DNA of 64,000 nt from Alphaproteobacteria bacterium (GTDB lineage: Bacteria > Pseudomonadota > Alphaproteobacteria > Micavibrionales > Micavibrionaceae). A model generated the notes under the pieces. The model was given only the letters and a program-made list of their open reading frames with translations, did not search any database and was not told the origin of the DNA. A program made the translations under genes and the position numbers. Below, in pieces: positions 18,128 through 27,500 of this stretch (within the stretch, counting starts at the first letter, position 1; each line of letters opens with the position of its first letter). The stretch spans positions 44,623 to 108,622 of the forward strand of contig JABAZY010000052.1 of NCBI GenBank assembly GCA_018608245.1. The letters run 5' to 3'.

Positions 18128-18573
18128 TGTCTGTGGTAAGGATGCCCTGCAAGAATTTGTTGTGCCCTATAAATTTGTTCAATCAACATAACGCGAACCA
18201 TCATATGTGGCCATGTCTGTTGACCAAAGCTTATCACACTATCCGCACGTTTCAATATATCTTCGCTCAATCCATCAGCACCTCCAATAACAAATTGAAT
18301 GGGGCCAGATGATTTATCAATCTGTAGCTGTTCTAATCTTTGAGCAAATTTGATGCTAGGGAAGGATTTTCCTGTTTCATCAAGGACAATTAGTGATCCT
18401 TGGTCAGATATTTTATCGAGGATTTTCTTTTGTTCATCAGCCGTCGTATGTGCCTCAAGCTCATGTAACGTGAATTTGCCGTGAAGACGTTTTCTATAGT
18501 CCTCAAACAAGCTGTAGAAAGGGCTGTTTTTCTTTAATTTAGCAACAGCAATTAATTCAATGGAAAAGCTCAT
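18124..18573 (-). CDS. rlmH: 23S rRNA (pseudouridine1915-N3)-methyltransferase
   Basis: A 149-residue SPOUT methyltransferase. The knot region is visible as FVIGGADGLSEDILKRAD and the C-terminal RAQQILAGHPYHRQ motif is characteristic. It methylates pseudouridine 1915 in helix 69 of 23S rRNA. It follows rsfS, the usual pair, with 63 bp between them, and its stop overlaps envC. Confidence 0.96.
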   Translation of the reverse strand: MSFSIELIAVAKLKKNSPFYSLFEDYRKRLHGKFTLHELEAHTTADEQKKILDKISDQGSLIVLDETGKSFPSIKFAQRLEQLQIDKSSGPIQFVIGGADGLSEDILKRADSVISFGQQTWPHMMVRVMLIEQIYRAQQILAGHPYHRQ

Positions 18574-18636
18574 GCGTCAAAATGCATGATAAATTGAAGG
18601 AAGAAAAGCTCTATTTTATACGGAACTTTTTAAATG

Positions 18637-19026
18637 TTAAGCGCTTTGGGTGCCGTCTTCTTGACCATCCTTAACAGGGGTCATGCTCCACATTTGTTCG
18701 ATGTTATAGAATTCGCGGACTTCGGGGCGGAATAGATGTACGACGACGTCGCCAGCATCCATAACAACCCAGTCACCTTGAGGAGCGCCTTCTATTTTAA
18801 TTTGCTTAACACCACGTGCATTCAAGCGATCTTTCAGCTTTTCTGCCATGCGGACGACTTGTGTGGTGGATGTTCCTGAAGCAACGACGATATAATCTGC
18901 CAAGGCTGATTTCCCAGCAAGTTCGATTACTTCTATTTCTACAGCCTTATCATCGTCTAATGATTGGATGATAAGATCTTTAGTCTCAGAGGGTTTCAGC
19001 CTCTCGATTGATGTTGATGTTAGAAT
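18637..19026 (-). CDS. rsfS: Ribosomal silencing factor RsfS, probable AUU start
   Basis: A protein of the Iojap/RsfS family that binds L14 and blocks joining of the ribosomal subunits during starvation. Family features are SLDDDKAVEIEVIELAGKSALADY, VVASGTSTTQVVRMAEKL and GDVVVHLFRPEVREFYNIEQMW. The conserved first strand starts well before the only TTG (18903), so that TTG would cut off about 40 residues. Upstream, the frame stays open to a TAA and contains no ATG, GTG or other TTG. A perfect AGGAGG (reverse complement of 19034-19039) sits seven bases before an ATT at 19026-19024. Starting there gives 129 residues, the normal family length. I therefore take ATT as the start codon, like infC of E. 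coli. Assumes no sequencing error. Confidence 0.85.
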   Translation of the reverse strand: MLTSTSIERLKPSETKDLIIQSLDDDKAVEIEVIELAGKSALADYIVVASGTSTTQVVRMAEKLKDRLNARGVKQIKIEGAPQGDWVVMDAGDVVVHLFRPEVREFYNIEQMWSMTPVKDGQEDGTQSA

Positions 19027-19343
19027 GTTAATGCCTCCTATTTAATTACACTTACGTACAAACCATAGTTTTCAATAATATTCAACAGCGCACGCCAAAT
19101 TTAGCGCCAAAATAAGTATTTGGCACAAAGGTGACATATCCAAAATAGTAATTGGGGGATTTTTTGAAAAGAAGCATGGGGCATAACTTGATTAGCGCCA
19201 CATAACCTCGCTTTCATAAGCTGTAAAATGTATCAAAAACACACTGTCCATACCTATATTCTACCGCGGATTCGAGTTTTCAACAATAAAATCCTGCTAA
19301 GTGGTTGATTTTAAATATTAAAAAAATCTATTAATAAGCTGAT
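19027..19343. other. 317-bp gap between nadD and rsfS with no gene seen
   Basis: The gap contains only the AGGAGG of rsfS (19034-19039) and a few ORFs under 30 codons without convincing ribosome binding sites. It has A/T-rich stretches and a short imperfect repetition of TTTGGC around 19095-19125 in minus orientation. A promoter for rsfS must lie here or upstream, but no convincing -35/-10 pair was found. No terminator hairpin was seen. Confidence 0.5.
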
Positions 19344-19979
19344 TTAACGCTGCTTATTACGGATTTGGGTGGAGGAAATATCAAGCATTTTTGCGCCATC
19401 TAGCCAGTAAATACAAGGTTTTGTGAGGTCAGTCTTACGTCCGTCCGTATCATGCCTATGGGCAACACTATCGAGCAGTTTAAGAGGGCAACCACGTACC
19501 AAATTAGTGGCAGGTGGGCGGGCTATGAATACAAGGGGCATCATATCAATAATGGAGCGCCATTTGTCCCATTTATGAAAGATAAGCGCATTATCCATGC
19601 CGCATATCCAGATGAACTCAGTTGAGGGGAAGTTAGTTTTAAGCCCCTGAATAGTCTCAAAGGTGTATTGCGTGCCCAATTCTTTTTCCAAATGCGTCGC
19701 CATTTGTCGTGGGGAGCGGGCTGTTATCTCTTCAACTTGTTTGTGACGTTTATCGTAGGGGGCAGTATGTTTGGAATCCTTTAACGGGTTTTGTGGAGTG
19801 ACAATCCACCAGACAAAATCTAACCCAAACTTTACACGCGCCAATCTGGCAATATGCATATGGCCATCATGTGCTGGATTGAATGAGCCACCAAGCAAGC
19901 CAATACGCATATTTTTCCATCGATGGGCATCTTTTAAGGTCGGGGGCGTCAAGGCTGGAAGTGTTTGATTTTTATGCAT
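19344..19979 (-). CDS. nadD: Nicotinate-nucleotide adenylyltransferase
   Basis: A 211-residue nucleotidyltransferase of NAD synthesis. It shows GLLGGSFNPAHDGHMHIA (GxFxPxHxGH), the VWWIVTPQNPLK block, WICGMDNA and the ISSTQIRNK signature at the C-terminus. It makes nicotinate adenine dinucleotide from NaMN and ATP. The ATG at 19979 gives a 23-residue leader before the core; the internal ATG at 19910 begins exactly at the conserved core, so the true start is open. It lies 12 bp after proA; the proA-nadD-rsfS-rlmH order is standard. Confidence 0.95.
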   Translation of the reverse strand: MHKNQTLPALTPPTLKDAHRWKNMRIGLLGGSFNPAHDGHMHIARLARVKFGLDFVWWIVTPQNPLKDSKHTAPYDKRHKQVEEITARSPRQMATHLEKELGTQYTFETIQGLKTNFPSTEFIWICGMDNALIFHKWDKWRSIIDMMPLVFIARPPATNLVRGCPLKLLDSVAHRHDTDGRKTDLTKPCIYWLDGAKMLDISSTQIRNKQR

Positions 19980-19991
19980 AGGAACTAAGCC

Positions 19992-21281
19992 TTAAGGTCG
20001 CGTTTGACCAGTCCCTTTAACTAGATATTTGAAGGTCGTTAGCTGTTTTACGCCAACGGGGCCACGGGCGTGAAGCTTGCCAGTGCCAATACCAATTTCT
20101 GCGCCCATACCAAATTCACTACCGTCGGCAAATTGTGTGGAGGTATTATGCATGACAATAGCGCTATCAACTTGTAATTGAAAATCCTTCACGGCGCTTT
20201 CATCTTCTGCAATGATGCAGTCTGTGTGATGTGAGCCGTAATGGTTGATATGCGTAATAGCTGCGTCCGCACCGTCTATATATTTAGCGCTGATTTTAGC
20301 TTCTAAATATTCTGTGCCCCAATCTTTATCTGTTGCAGGTTGAATTCTATCATCTAACGCTTGAATATCTTTATCAGCAACCACAGCACAATCATTATCA
20401 AGCAAAGCCGTTAGAATTGCTTTAACCTTTTCTGGCGCGAGCGCTTTATCAAAGAGAAGGGATTCAGCCGCTCCACAAATACCTGTGCGGCGTAATTTTG
20501 CGTTTATAATAACGCCTACGGCTAGATCAATATTAGCGCTCTCATGAATATAAATATGACAGTTCCCGTCTAGGTGAGCAAAAACGGGCATTGTGGCTTC
20601 CGCCATGACACGTCCGGTTAATCCCGCACCACCGCGTGGAATCATTACATCAATATATTCATGTGCTTTTAACATCGCGCTAACAAAGGCGCGATCTGTA
20701 GAAGGTGCCATAGAGACAGCTTCTTTGGGTAAATCATTTTGCTCTAAAGCGCGTTGCACTAAATCATGGAGCAGGGAAGATGAATGAAAGCTTTCTGACC
20801 CCCCACGCAATATCACAGCATTTTGGGATTTTAAACATAGCGCCGCCGCATCAATTGTGACGTTTGGACGGGATTCATAAATCATGCCCAGCACACCAAT
20901 AGGCACAGAGATTTTTTGGATGGTTAGTCCGTTTGGGCGTGTCAATTCTTCTAACACATCACCGACAGGGTTATCGAGCGCTTGAATATCACGCACGCCT
21001 TGCGCCATTGCCTCGATACGTTCTGGCGTTAAGGTCAGGCGATCAATAAGCGCGGGCGTTAGGGATTTCTCCTTAGCTGATTCAACATCAAAGTTATTGG
21101 CTGATAAAATGTCTGCTTGATTTTCGATAATCAGATCAGCAAGACTGTCTAATGTTTGATTGATTTGTACGGGCGTGGCTTTAATTAACTGAGCACTTGC
21201 ATTTTTTGCGCCCACGCCAATTTCACGCATGACATCATCTACGTTTTTATCGGCGCTTGAGGTAAGGTTTTGTACGTTCAT
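19992..21281 (-). CDS. proA: Glutamate-5-semialdehyde dehydrogenase (gamma-glutamyl phosphate reductase)
   Basis: A 429-residue enzyme of proline synthesis that reduces gamma-glutamyl phosphate with NADPH. Key parts: PIGVLGMIYESRPNVTID, GGSESFHSS, the nucleophile Cys in RRTGICGAAES, and the C-terminal FGMGAEIGIGTGKLHARGPVG block. An ATG at 21281 is chosen over the TTG two codons upstream. The partner kinase proB lies apart at 40569-41702, as in many alphaproteobacteria. Confidence 0.96.
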   Translation of the reverse strand: MNVQNLTSSADKNVDDVMREIGVGAKNASAQLIKATPVQINQTLDSLADLIIENQADILSANNFDVESAKEKSLTPALIDRLTLTPERIEAMAQGVRDIQALDNPVGDVLEELTRPNGLTIQKISVPIGVLGMIYESRPNVTIDAAALCLKSQNAVILRGGSESFHSSSLLHDLVQRALEQNDLPKEAVSMAPSTDRAFVSAMLKAHEYIDVMIPRGGAGLTGRVMAEATMPVFAHLDGNCHIYIHESANIDLAVGVIINAKLRRTGICGAAESLLFDKALAPEKVKAILTALLDNDCAVVADKDIQALDDRIQPATDKDWGTEYLEAKISAKYIDGADAAITHINHYGSHHTDCIIAEDESAVKDFQLQVDSAIVMHNTSTQFADGSEFGMGAEIGIGTGKLHARGPVGVKQLTTFKYLVKGTGQTRP

Positions 21282-21330
21282 CGCCAATAGAGTATCTATT
21301 ATAGGGAAAGCTGAAAAGCTATTTTATCAA

Positions 21331-21825
21331 TTAGTTGACTTGTTTCGCCACAGAAACAATAGAAGCATCAGCTAACTTAGCGCCTTCTTTGTCATCCAAT
21401 GTTTGAATGATAGCTTCTGTTGTAACGGCCACGGCTAATTCAGCGGCTTGGTTACGAATATCTGCAATTGCATTCTCTTCGATACGTTGGATACGTGAGG
21501 TTAATTGAACTTCACGACGATCCATTAACTCAGCCAAGTCTGCTTCAGCATTTTCCTTAAAGGCTTTTGCTTGCTCTTTAGCATCGGCAATAATGCCTTT
21601 TGCTTCTTCATCTGCATCACGTTGTTTACGTTGGTATTGCGCTAATAACTCTTGAGCTTCAACACGTAGTCTTTCAGCCGTTTCAATTTCAAGCTTAACT
21701 TCGTCAATACGGCCATCTAATTTACCAACAACAGATTTTGCGCCTAATTTATATGCTATGAAGGCAAATAAAACGAAAGAGATTGCAACCCAAATACCTG
21801 TGTCATGTGCTAAAAGTTCTAACAT
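21331..21825 (-). CDS. atpF: ATP synthase F0 subunit b
   Basis: A 164-residue subunit with one N-terminal membrane helix (about 8-28, GIWVAISFVLFAFIAYKLGA) and a long charged helix typical of the peripheral stalk. The ATG at 21825 is preferred to the upstream TTG because it begins the usual short N-terminus and has AAAGG nine bases before it. It starts one base after the stop of atpF', so the two are translationally coupled. Confidence 0.93.
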   Translation of the reverse strand: MLELLAHDTGIWVAISFVLFAFIAYKLGAKSVVGKLDGRIDEVKLEIETAERLRVEAQELLAQYQRKQRDADEEAKGIIADAKEQAKAFKENAEADLAELMDRREVQLTSRIQRIEENAIADIRNQAAELAVAVTTEAIIQTLDDKEGAKLADASIVSVAKQVN

Positions 21826-21826
21826 A

Positions 21827-22528
21827 TTAAGCAGCCTTTGCTTTCTTTGAAATACCGTCAATTAATGACTGAATTTGCGATGGGTTAGCTTTTTTGTTGA
21901 TGATTTTTTCAACGGCCACACTAGCAACTTCAGCTGTAATGACATTCATCTCGCCCATTGCTTGGTTTTTAGCCACAAGAATACGTTCTACAACAGCTTG
22001 TATTTCCTTTTCAGAGCGGGCTCTGTAATCATCAAATGCTTCTGCCGCTTTAGCTTTCATTTCAGTATCAACTTTTTGAATAGCTTCTGATGCGTCACTT
22101 TGAGATTTTTCGAGATTGGCATGGTAAGCATCATGAACCAAATCTGCTTCAGATGTTAGCTTCTCAGCCGTTTCTAAATCAGACTGAATATGATTTTTAC
22201 GATTTTCAATAACACCTGAAATGTCAGGTAAAGTTTTCTTCGCAAATACTACATATAAAATAGCAAATGCCACGGCTAACCAAAACACCTGTGAGGCAAA
22301 CCAAGTTGGATCAAATTGAGGTAGCCCACCTTTAGAAGCATGTTCTGCACCATGATGTACAGCTTCTTCCGCGCCGAGGGCTAACTCATTATGAGTTTTA
22401 TCAACATGAATACCATCTGCGGCAGCATCAACAACGCTATGGTCAGCACCGTGTATATCTTCAGCAGAAAATGCAGAAGATATGGTAAATAGATAGAGTG
22501 CAATAATGCTAGCAGATAAAGTTTTCAT
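21827..22528 (-). CDS. atpF': ATP synthase F0 subunit b' with extended N-terminus
   Basis: A 233-residue second b-type subunit, typical of alphaproteobacteria and photosynthetic lineages. A signal-peptide-like segment (about 1-22) precedes about 55 residues rich in His, Asp and Ala, then the family block GLPQFDPTWFASQVFWLAVAF, the membrane helix and a long coiled coil. It pairs with b in the stator stalk. It is followed directly by atpF and preceded by atpE. The N-terminal extension is longer than in most b' proteins. Confidence 0.92.
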   Translation of the reverse strand: MKTLSASIIALYLFTISSAFSAEDIHGADHSVVDAAADGIHVDKTHNELALGAEEAVHHGAEHASKGGLPQFDPTWFASQVFWLAVAFAILYVVFAKKTLPDISGVIENRKNHIQSDLETAEKLTSEADLVHDAYHANLEKSQSDASEAIQKVDTEMKAKAAEAFDDYRARSEKEIQAVVERILVAKNQAMGEMNVITAEVASVAVEKIINKKANPSQIQSLIDGISKKAKAA

Positions 22529-22546
22529 GTTACGACTTCGCCTAAA

Positions 22547-22774
22547 TTAACCTACGAATACTAGGTAAAGTGAGATCAATAGAGCAAAAATAGCCAAAGC
22601 TTCTGTCAATGCGAAAGCAAGGAAGTATTTTTTGTCTAATAATTCAGCTGCATTTGGGTTACGACCAACAGCTTCATTGTATGATGCGAAGATTAGACCC
22701 AAACCAATACCAACACCGATTAGTGGTAATAGTGCGATTGCGCCTGCAAGTAATTTAACAGCTTCTAATTCCAT
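22547..22774 (-). CDS. atpE: ATP synthase F0 subunit c
   Basis: A 75-residue hairpin of two membrane helices. The first has the GxGxGxG type packing (IGVGIGLGLIF), the polar loop reads GRNPNAAE, and the second holds the ion-carrying Glu in FALTEALAIFALL. It forms the rotor ring. The SD AAAAGG before the ATG is good. It lies between atpB and atpF'. Confidence 0.96.
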   Translation of the reverse strand: MELEAVKLLAGAIALLPLIGVGIGLGLIFASYNEAVGRNPNAAELLDKKYFLAFALTEALAIFALLISLYLVFVG

Positions 22775-22849
22775 AGTTTTTTCCTTTTCTTTTTAAACTA
22801 AGTTCGATTAACAAATTTATGTCCACCGCGCAAGCGGTATGACGGGTTT

Positions 22850-23593
22850 TTAGTGACCAATTTCAACAGTATCTTTCAAGTAAATACAGCTCAAAATAGC
22901 AAATACGTATGCCTGTAAAAAGGCGATTAATAATTCAAATCCAATTAAAACAACGTTGAAGAACATTGGGCCAATCCCCGCAAGCACACCAGTTGTGCCC
23001 ATCGCAGCAGCCATACCAACACTAAAGCCTGCGAAAACTTTCAACATAATGTGACCAGCAATCATGTTAGCAAATAAACGAACCGATAAGGTCACAGGGC
23101 GGATCAGGAATGACATGATCTCGATAGGAATAATCAACGGCGTTAGCCACATCGGCACACCAGGCGGTAAAAACAAAGTAAAGAAGTGAAAGCCATGTTT
23201 GAAAATACCAACAATCATCACAATAAAGAAGATAAAGAACGCCAAAGCAGCGGTCACAATGATATGGCTTGTATAAGTAAAGGAGTAGGGAAGCATACCC
23301 AGCATGTTACCCAATAACACAATAACGAATAGAGTGAAGATAAGTGGGAAGTACTGACGACCTTTTGAGCCAATATTTTCACGGATCATGCCTGCTACGA
23401 ATTCATATAGACTCTCAGCAAACACCTGCATACGGCCTGGAATTAACGCTTTTTTGCGTGTTGCAACACTTAAAAATGTTATAGATAAAACGACGGCAAT
23501 AGCCATCCATAGAGCTGAATTAGTAAAGGCTAATTGCTCTGAAGGGAAATTAACCAAAGGTACGATTTCAAATTGTTTAATAGGGTTTGCCAC
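22850..23593 (-). CDS. atpB: ATP synthase F0 subunit a
   Basis: A 247-residue polytopic membrane protein with FPLIFTLFVIVLLGNMLGMLPY, the helix with the essential Arg in IRPVTLSVRLFANMIAGH, and the C-terminal ELLIAFLQAYVFAIL block. It forms the proton half-channels against the c ring. The start is GTG at 23593 behind GAAGGA. It follows atpI. Confidence 0.96.
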   Translation of the reverse strand: MANPIKQFEIVPLVNFPSEQLAFTNSALWMAIAVVLSITFLSVATRKKALIPGRMQVFAESLYEFVAGMIRENIGSKGRQYFPLIFTLFVIVLLGNMLGMLPYSFTYTSHIIVTAALAFFIFFIVMIVGIFKHGFHFFTLFLPPGVPMWLTPLIIPIEIMSFLIRPVTLSVRLFANMIAGHIMLKVFAGFSVGMAAAMGTTGVLAGIGPMFFNVVLIGFELLIAFLQAYVFAILSCIYLKDTVEIGH

Positions 23594-23625
23594 TAACTCT
23601 AATCCTTCAAGTGCGTTACTATTAC

Positions 23626-24012
23626 TTATTCATCGTCATCATCACCTAAATGACTGATTGAATTTACGGACTGTTTACCTGTTTTTTGATCAGCTTTCAA
23701 CCCCTTAAATCCAACAGAAGTGCCAACATTCATAGTTATTTTATAAATACTGTAAAATCCTGTGATAACACCTAATAAAACGCCTACAAAAAAGAAGATT
23801 GGGGAGGTACCAAATAGGTGATCTACACCATATCCAAGCAAAGCTCCACCAAGAATAGCGCCAACTAATTCGATTCCTGCGCGTGCGCCATCATTTAAGC
23901 CTTCATCAACCTCAACCTTTGGATTGTAATCTTCTTCAAATTCACCACGCGCTTTTTTAAGCTCAGCATCTAATCTTTGAAGTTTAGGGTCGTCATCTTT
24001 GTTAATGGCCAT
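23626..24012 (-). CDS. atpI: AtpZ/AtpI family F0F1 ATPase assembly subunit
   Basis: About 128 residues with two membrane helices (about 47-66 and 71-93) in GIELVGAILGGALLGYGVD and SPIFFFVGVLLGVITGFYSIYK, the classic AtpI/AtpZ pattern. AtpI helps assemble the c ring or import Mg2+. The ATG at 24012 is preferred to the TTG at 24024; neither has a clear SD. A good promoter lies just upstream, so this is the first gene of the F0 operon. Confidence 0.9.
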   Translation of the reverse strand: MAINKDDDPKLQRLDAELKKARGEFEEDYNPKVEVDEGLNDGARAGIELVGAILGGALLGYGVDHLFGTSPIFFFVGVLLGVITGFYSIYKITMNVGTSVGFKGLKADQKTGKQSVNSISHLGDDDDE

Positions 24013-24049
24013 TATATGATTCAATTTTTTAATTAGGGTTAAGCCATAA

Positions 24050-24078
24050 TTTATATTGAATAAGTACGACTTTGTAAA
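24050..24078 (-). promoter_or_regulatory. Candidate promoter of the atpI-B-E-F'-F operon
   Basis: On the minus strand TTTACA (24078-24073) and TATAAA (24055-24050) are 17 bp apart, with 5 of 6 matches each. The predicted start site is near 24043, about 30 bases before the atpI ATG. Confidence 0.6.
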
Positions 24079-24114
24079 TTTCTAATAATTGACTTAATAA
24101 AATTACATAATTTA

Positions 24115-24142
24115 TTGACTTTATGGGAAGCCCCTATATAAA
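24115..24142 (+). promoter_or_regulatory. Candidate promoter of the small secreted-protein gene
   Basis: TTGACT at 24115-24120 and TATAAA at 24137-24142 are separated by 16 bp, both 5 of 6 matches. The leader to the ATG at 24168 is about 20 bases and contains AAGGAG. Confidence 0.6.
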
Positions 24143-24167
24143 CAATGCCAGAAAAAGGAGAATTATT

Positions 24168-24509
24168 ATGAAATTACTTAACATGACTTTAGCGGCTGCA
24201 GCTCTAGCAATACCACAAGCGGTAACGGCACAACATTCGTTTGCTTTAGCGAGCTATCTAAATCCAATGGATCCAATGGCTAATACAATGGGTGTTGTAG
24301 ATGAACTATATGCCGTTTCAAACAATACAGATTGTACAGCTATAGGCACCGAGTTGGCCGCTCAGTTTTTAGCAGCAGAAGTTATATGCGGAACAGAAAC
24401 CCCATCCTTGGTTAGGTGTAGCCTACAGCATCAAGAGGCTATAGACCAAGATATATCACTTTCAGTAGTGGTTTGTGAAACTTCACCGCTTCTAAGAATA
24501 GACCAATAA
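24168..24509 (+). CDS. Small secreted four-cysteine protein, unknown
   Basis: Read from the ATG at 24168 (SD AAGGAG at 24155-24160) the product is 113 residues. The first 21 form a signal peptide (MKLLNMTLAAAALAIPQAVTA, written here as positions 1-20 plus Ala21; cleavage before QHSF). The mature part has four cysteines, in NTDCTA, EVICGT, VRCSL and VVCET, enough for two disulfides. There is no membrane helix or recognised domain. It has its own strong-looking promoter and a terminator hairpin, so it is a monocistronic unit between the atp operon (divergent) and smc (convergent). I do not recognise a family; an abundant periplasmic or exported protein is the simplest inference. Confidence 0.7.
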   Translation: MKLLNMTLAAAALAIPQAVTAQHSFALASYLNPMDPMANTMGVVDELYAVSNNTDCTAIGTELAAQFLAAEVICGTETPSLVRCSLQHQEAIDQDISLSVVVCETSPLLRIDQ

Positions 24510-24524
24510 AAATGAAATATTAGG

Positions 24525-24559
24525 AATAGGGTAGCTTTAATTAGCTATCCTATTTTTTT
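24525..24559 (+). terminator. Rho-independent terminator after the secreted-protein gene
   Basis: A 12-bp stem (AATAGGGTAGCT with AGCTATCCTATT, one G-T pair) with a TTAATT loop, followed by seven T. It lies 15 bases after the stop codon and may also serve smc from the other side. Confidence 0.8.
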
Positions 24560-24568
24560 ATGTGCGGA

Positions 24569-27500
24569 CTATTCAGCAGCTTCTAAGAAATCTAGCTGTT
24601 GGTTTAGGTCTACGGAGACAAGCTGTGAAACACCGCGTTCTGCCATTGTTACACCGTATAGGCGATCCATACGGGCCATTGTTAAACGGTGATGGGTAAT
24701 AACTAAGAAGCGTGTTTCACCACGTTCTGCAATTTCTTCTAGTAAATCACACACACGATCAACATTGGCGTCATCCAAAGGTGCATCAATCTCATCCAGC
24801 ACACAAATTGGTGATGGGTTGGTCAAGAACATCGCAAAAATAAGCGCGATAGAGGCCAAGGTTTGCTCACCACCAGAAAGTAGAGATAGAGATTGCAACG
24901 TTTTGCCCGGAGGTTGCGCATAAATCTCTAAACCAGCTTCAAGCGGGTCATCAGATTCTAGTAATTTCAAATGCGCCTGACCACCGTTATAAAGCTGAAC
25001 GAATAAGCGTTGGAAGTGAGCATTCACATGATCAAAAGCAGCCGTTAGACGCTCACGCGCTTCGGAGTTAAGTGTATCAATAGCTTCACGAAGCTCGGCA
25101 ATGGCTTGGGTTAAGTCATTACGCTCTTCAAGCACGCCACCAACTTCTGTTTCCAACTCATTAGCTTCTTGTTCAGCACGTAAGTTCACAGCACCAATCA
25201 TGTCACGGGAGCGGGTTAGTTTTTCTTTTTCGCTCTTAAGTGGCTCGACGCCCGGAAGCTCTTGATCTTCTTCGATCTTTAAGTTTGTTTGTGTAATTAA
25301 CGCCTCTGGCTTCATCTCGAACTTTTCTTGGGTATTAGCCACAATCTCGTTTAATTGCTCTTGCCCTGCATTGGCTGTTGCTTGAGCAGCCGCACGTTCT
25401 TCACGGGCAGTGCTTAGAATATGCTCAGCTTCCTTCAGCGCTCGATTGGTCTCCGCCAGTTCAGTCTCAACTTTAGCTAGGCGATCAGCATCTATATTGC
25501 GCGCTTCTTCTAGGCTAGAGATAGATTCTAGTAATTCTTCACGCTCACTACCCATTGTTTTAGGCTTATTTTGTAGCTCATCACGGCGTGTGGTTAAGTT
25601 GCCCTCACGCTCTTCAAGCTCTTTTAAACGCTCACGTGAACGGATAATACGGTTTTGAAGATTAACGCTTTCATCGGCAATCGCGTGCAGACGCGCTTTA
25701 CGACGGCTTTGTTCTTGTTGGATCATATCCAGATCACGGACTGCTTTTTGCAAGCTTTCACGGACAGAGCCTAGACCAGAGCGCACTTTATCAACTTGCG
25801 CATTTTGGTCGTTCATCGTTGTTTCATTATACGCATCAAGCGATGTTTGATTTTCGGCGATAGAGGCTTCTAAACCCTTAATATCTTCTTTGGCGTTATT
25901 GGATGCTTCTTCCAGTTTCGCGATTTCGGCATTTAATCCTGAACGCGCTTCTACAAGTTTGTTTTGTTCGTTTTGTTTAGCGGCTAAAGCATGTTCTTTC
26001 TGACGTAATTCTGATTGGTTTTGATCAAAGGCTTCTGTTGCTTCTTGTCTTGCAACTTGTGCCTGCTCTAATGCTTCGCGTGCCTGCTCAGCGTCTTTTT
26101 GATCTTGTTCAAAACGTGTTTCCAGCTCTTTTAGGCGGTTACGTTGTTGTAACTGTAATGCGTGACGGTCTGAAGCTTCAGCCTTGATATGCAAGCCATC
26201 CCAACGCCAGTAAGCGCCGTCCTTAGAGACGATAGATTGGCCAGGTTTAAGCTGATCCGCACAAGCTGTACCTTCGTTTACACTATCTACAACGCCAATC
26301 AAACTTAGGGCTGCCTTCAGGTGGCTAGGTGCTTTAACATATGGCTGTAATGCTTTTGCTTGGGCAGGTAGAGCAGGGAAGTCTGCAATATTGAAATTAC
26401 GATCCGTCCAAATCATTGGCGCATCACTGTCTGTTGACGCCATCAATGTGTCACCCAATGCACGGGATAGGGCTGTTTCAAACCCTTTGTCGGGCATAAC
26501 ATCCGCCAAAACAGGTTTATATCTTTCTTCATCTTTTGAATTAAGAAAATTATTTAGTGTTTTGATTTCAGTATCAATTTCGGATTCTAGTTTAGCTGTT
26601 TCTTGTTGCTTTTCACGCGTGGTTTCAACATTGGCAACTGTTTGCTCTTTTTGTGCTTCTAATTTTTCAGTTTGAGCTTCTAACGTTTCAATTTCACCCG
26701 TTAGCATCGTAATAGTATCTTTTAAATCAACGCTATTACTATCATTTTGGAAGCTATCACGCGCAGTTGTTAGCTCCACGGTCACTTTTTCCAAACGGCT
26801 TCTAACGGCGTTTAGCTTATTTTGATCGTTAGATATCTGGCGCTCTAATGTTTCACGGTTGGCTTTGGTCTCAGCCGCTTTTTCCATGAAGCTTTCATAC
26901 TCACGCTCAAGCTCAACAACTTCCGCGTCTAATTTGGCCTTGATTGCTTGCTTTTCAGTCAAATCTTCTTGTTCTGAGCTTTCGCTTGAATGAAGTTTAA
27001 CTTCTTCTTCTTTCATACGCTCTAAGGTAGCCGTATTTTCTTCTAAGCTTTGTTGTTCATGCGTACGGTCTTCGATTAAGCGTTCTAAGTTTTGTTTTGT
27101 TTCTGATAGCTGATTTTCAAGCGCTTGCTCTTGGTCTTCAATACGTTGCAACGTCAGCTTTTTAGCTTGTAGAGCGGCTGCAGATTCAGCTTCTCTATGA
27201 CGTAGTTCAGGCAATTCTTCAGCTTGTGAATTTTGCGTCTGTGTTAATTGCGTCACCGTAATTAAACGCTCAGCCACAGTAGATTCAGCCACGCCAAAGG
27301 TTGATTTAGCGTCATTAATTTTATTCACCAATAAGCGCCACTCAACATAAGCAATTGAATGTTCAAGCTCACGGATTTCAGCGCTTAATGATTTATAACG
27401 GATAGCTTGGCGTGCTTGCTTCTTCAAAGCGCCTAAGCGCCCTTCCATGCTACCAACCAAGTCTTCGATACGTTGAAGATTGTTATCAGCGGCACGTAAG

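Noticed and set aside
19041..19343. Short ORFs of 19 and 27 codons between nadD and rsfS
   Set aside because: Too short, no convincing ribosome binding site, and unlike known proteins.
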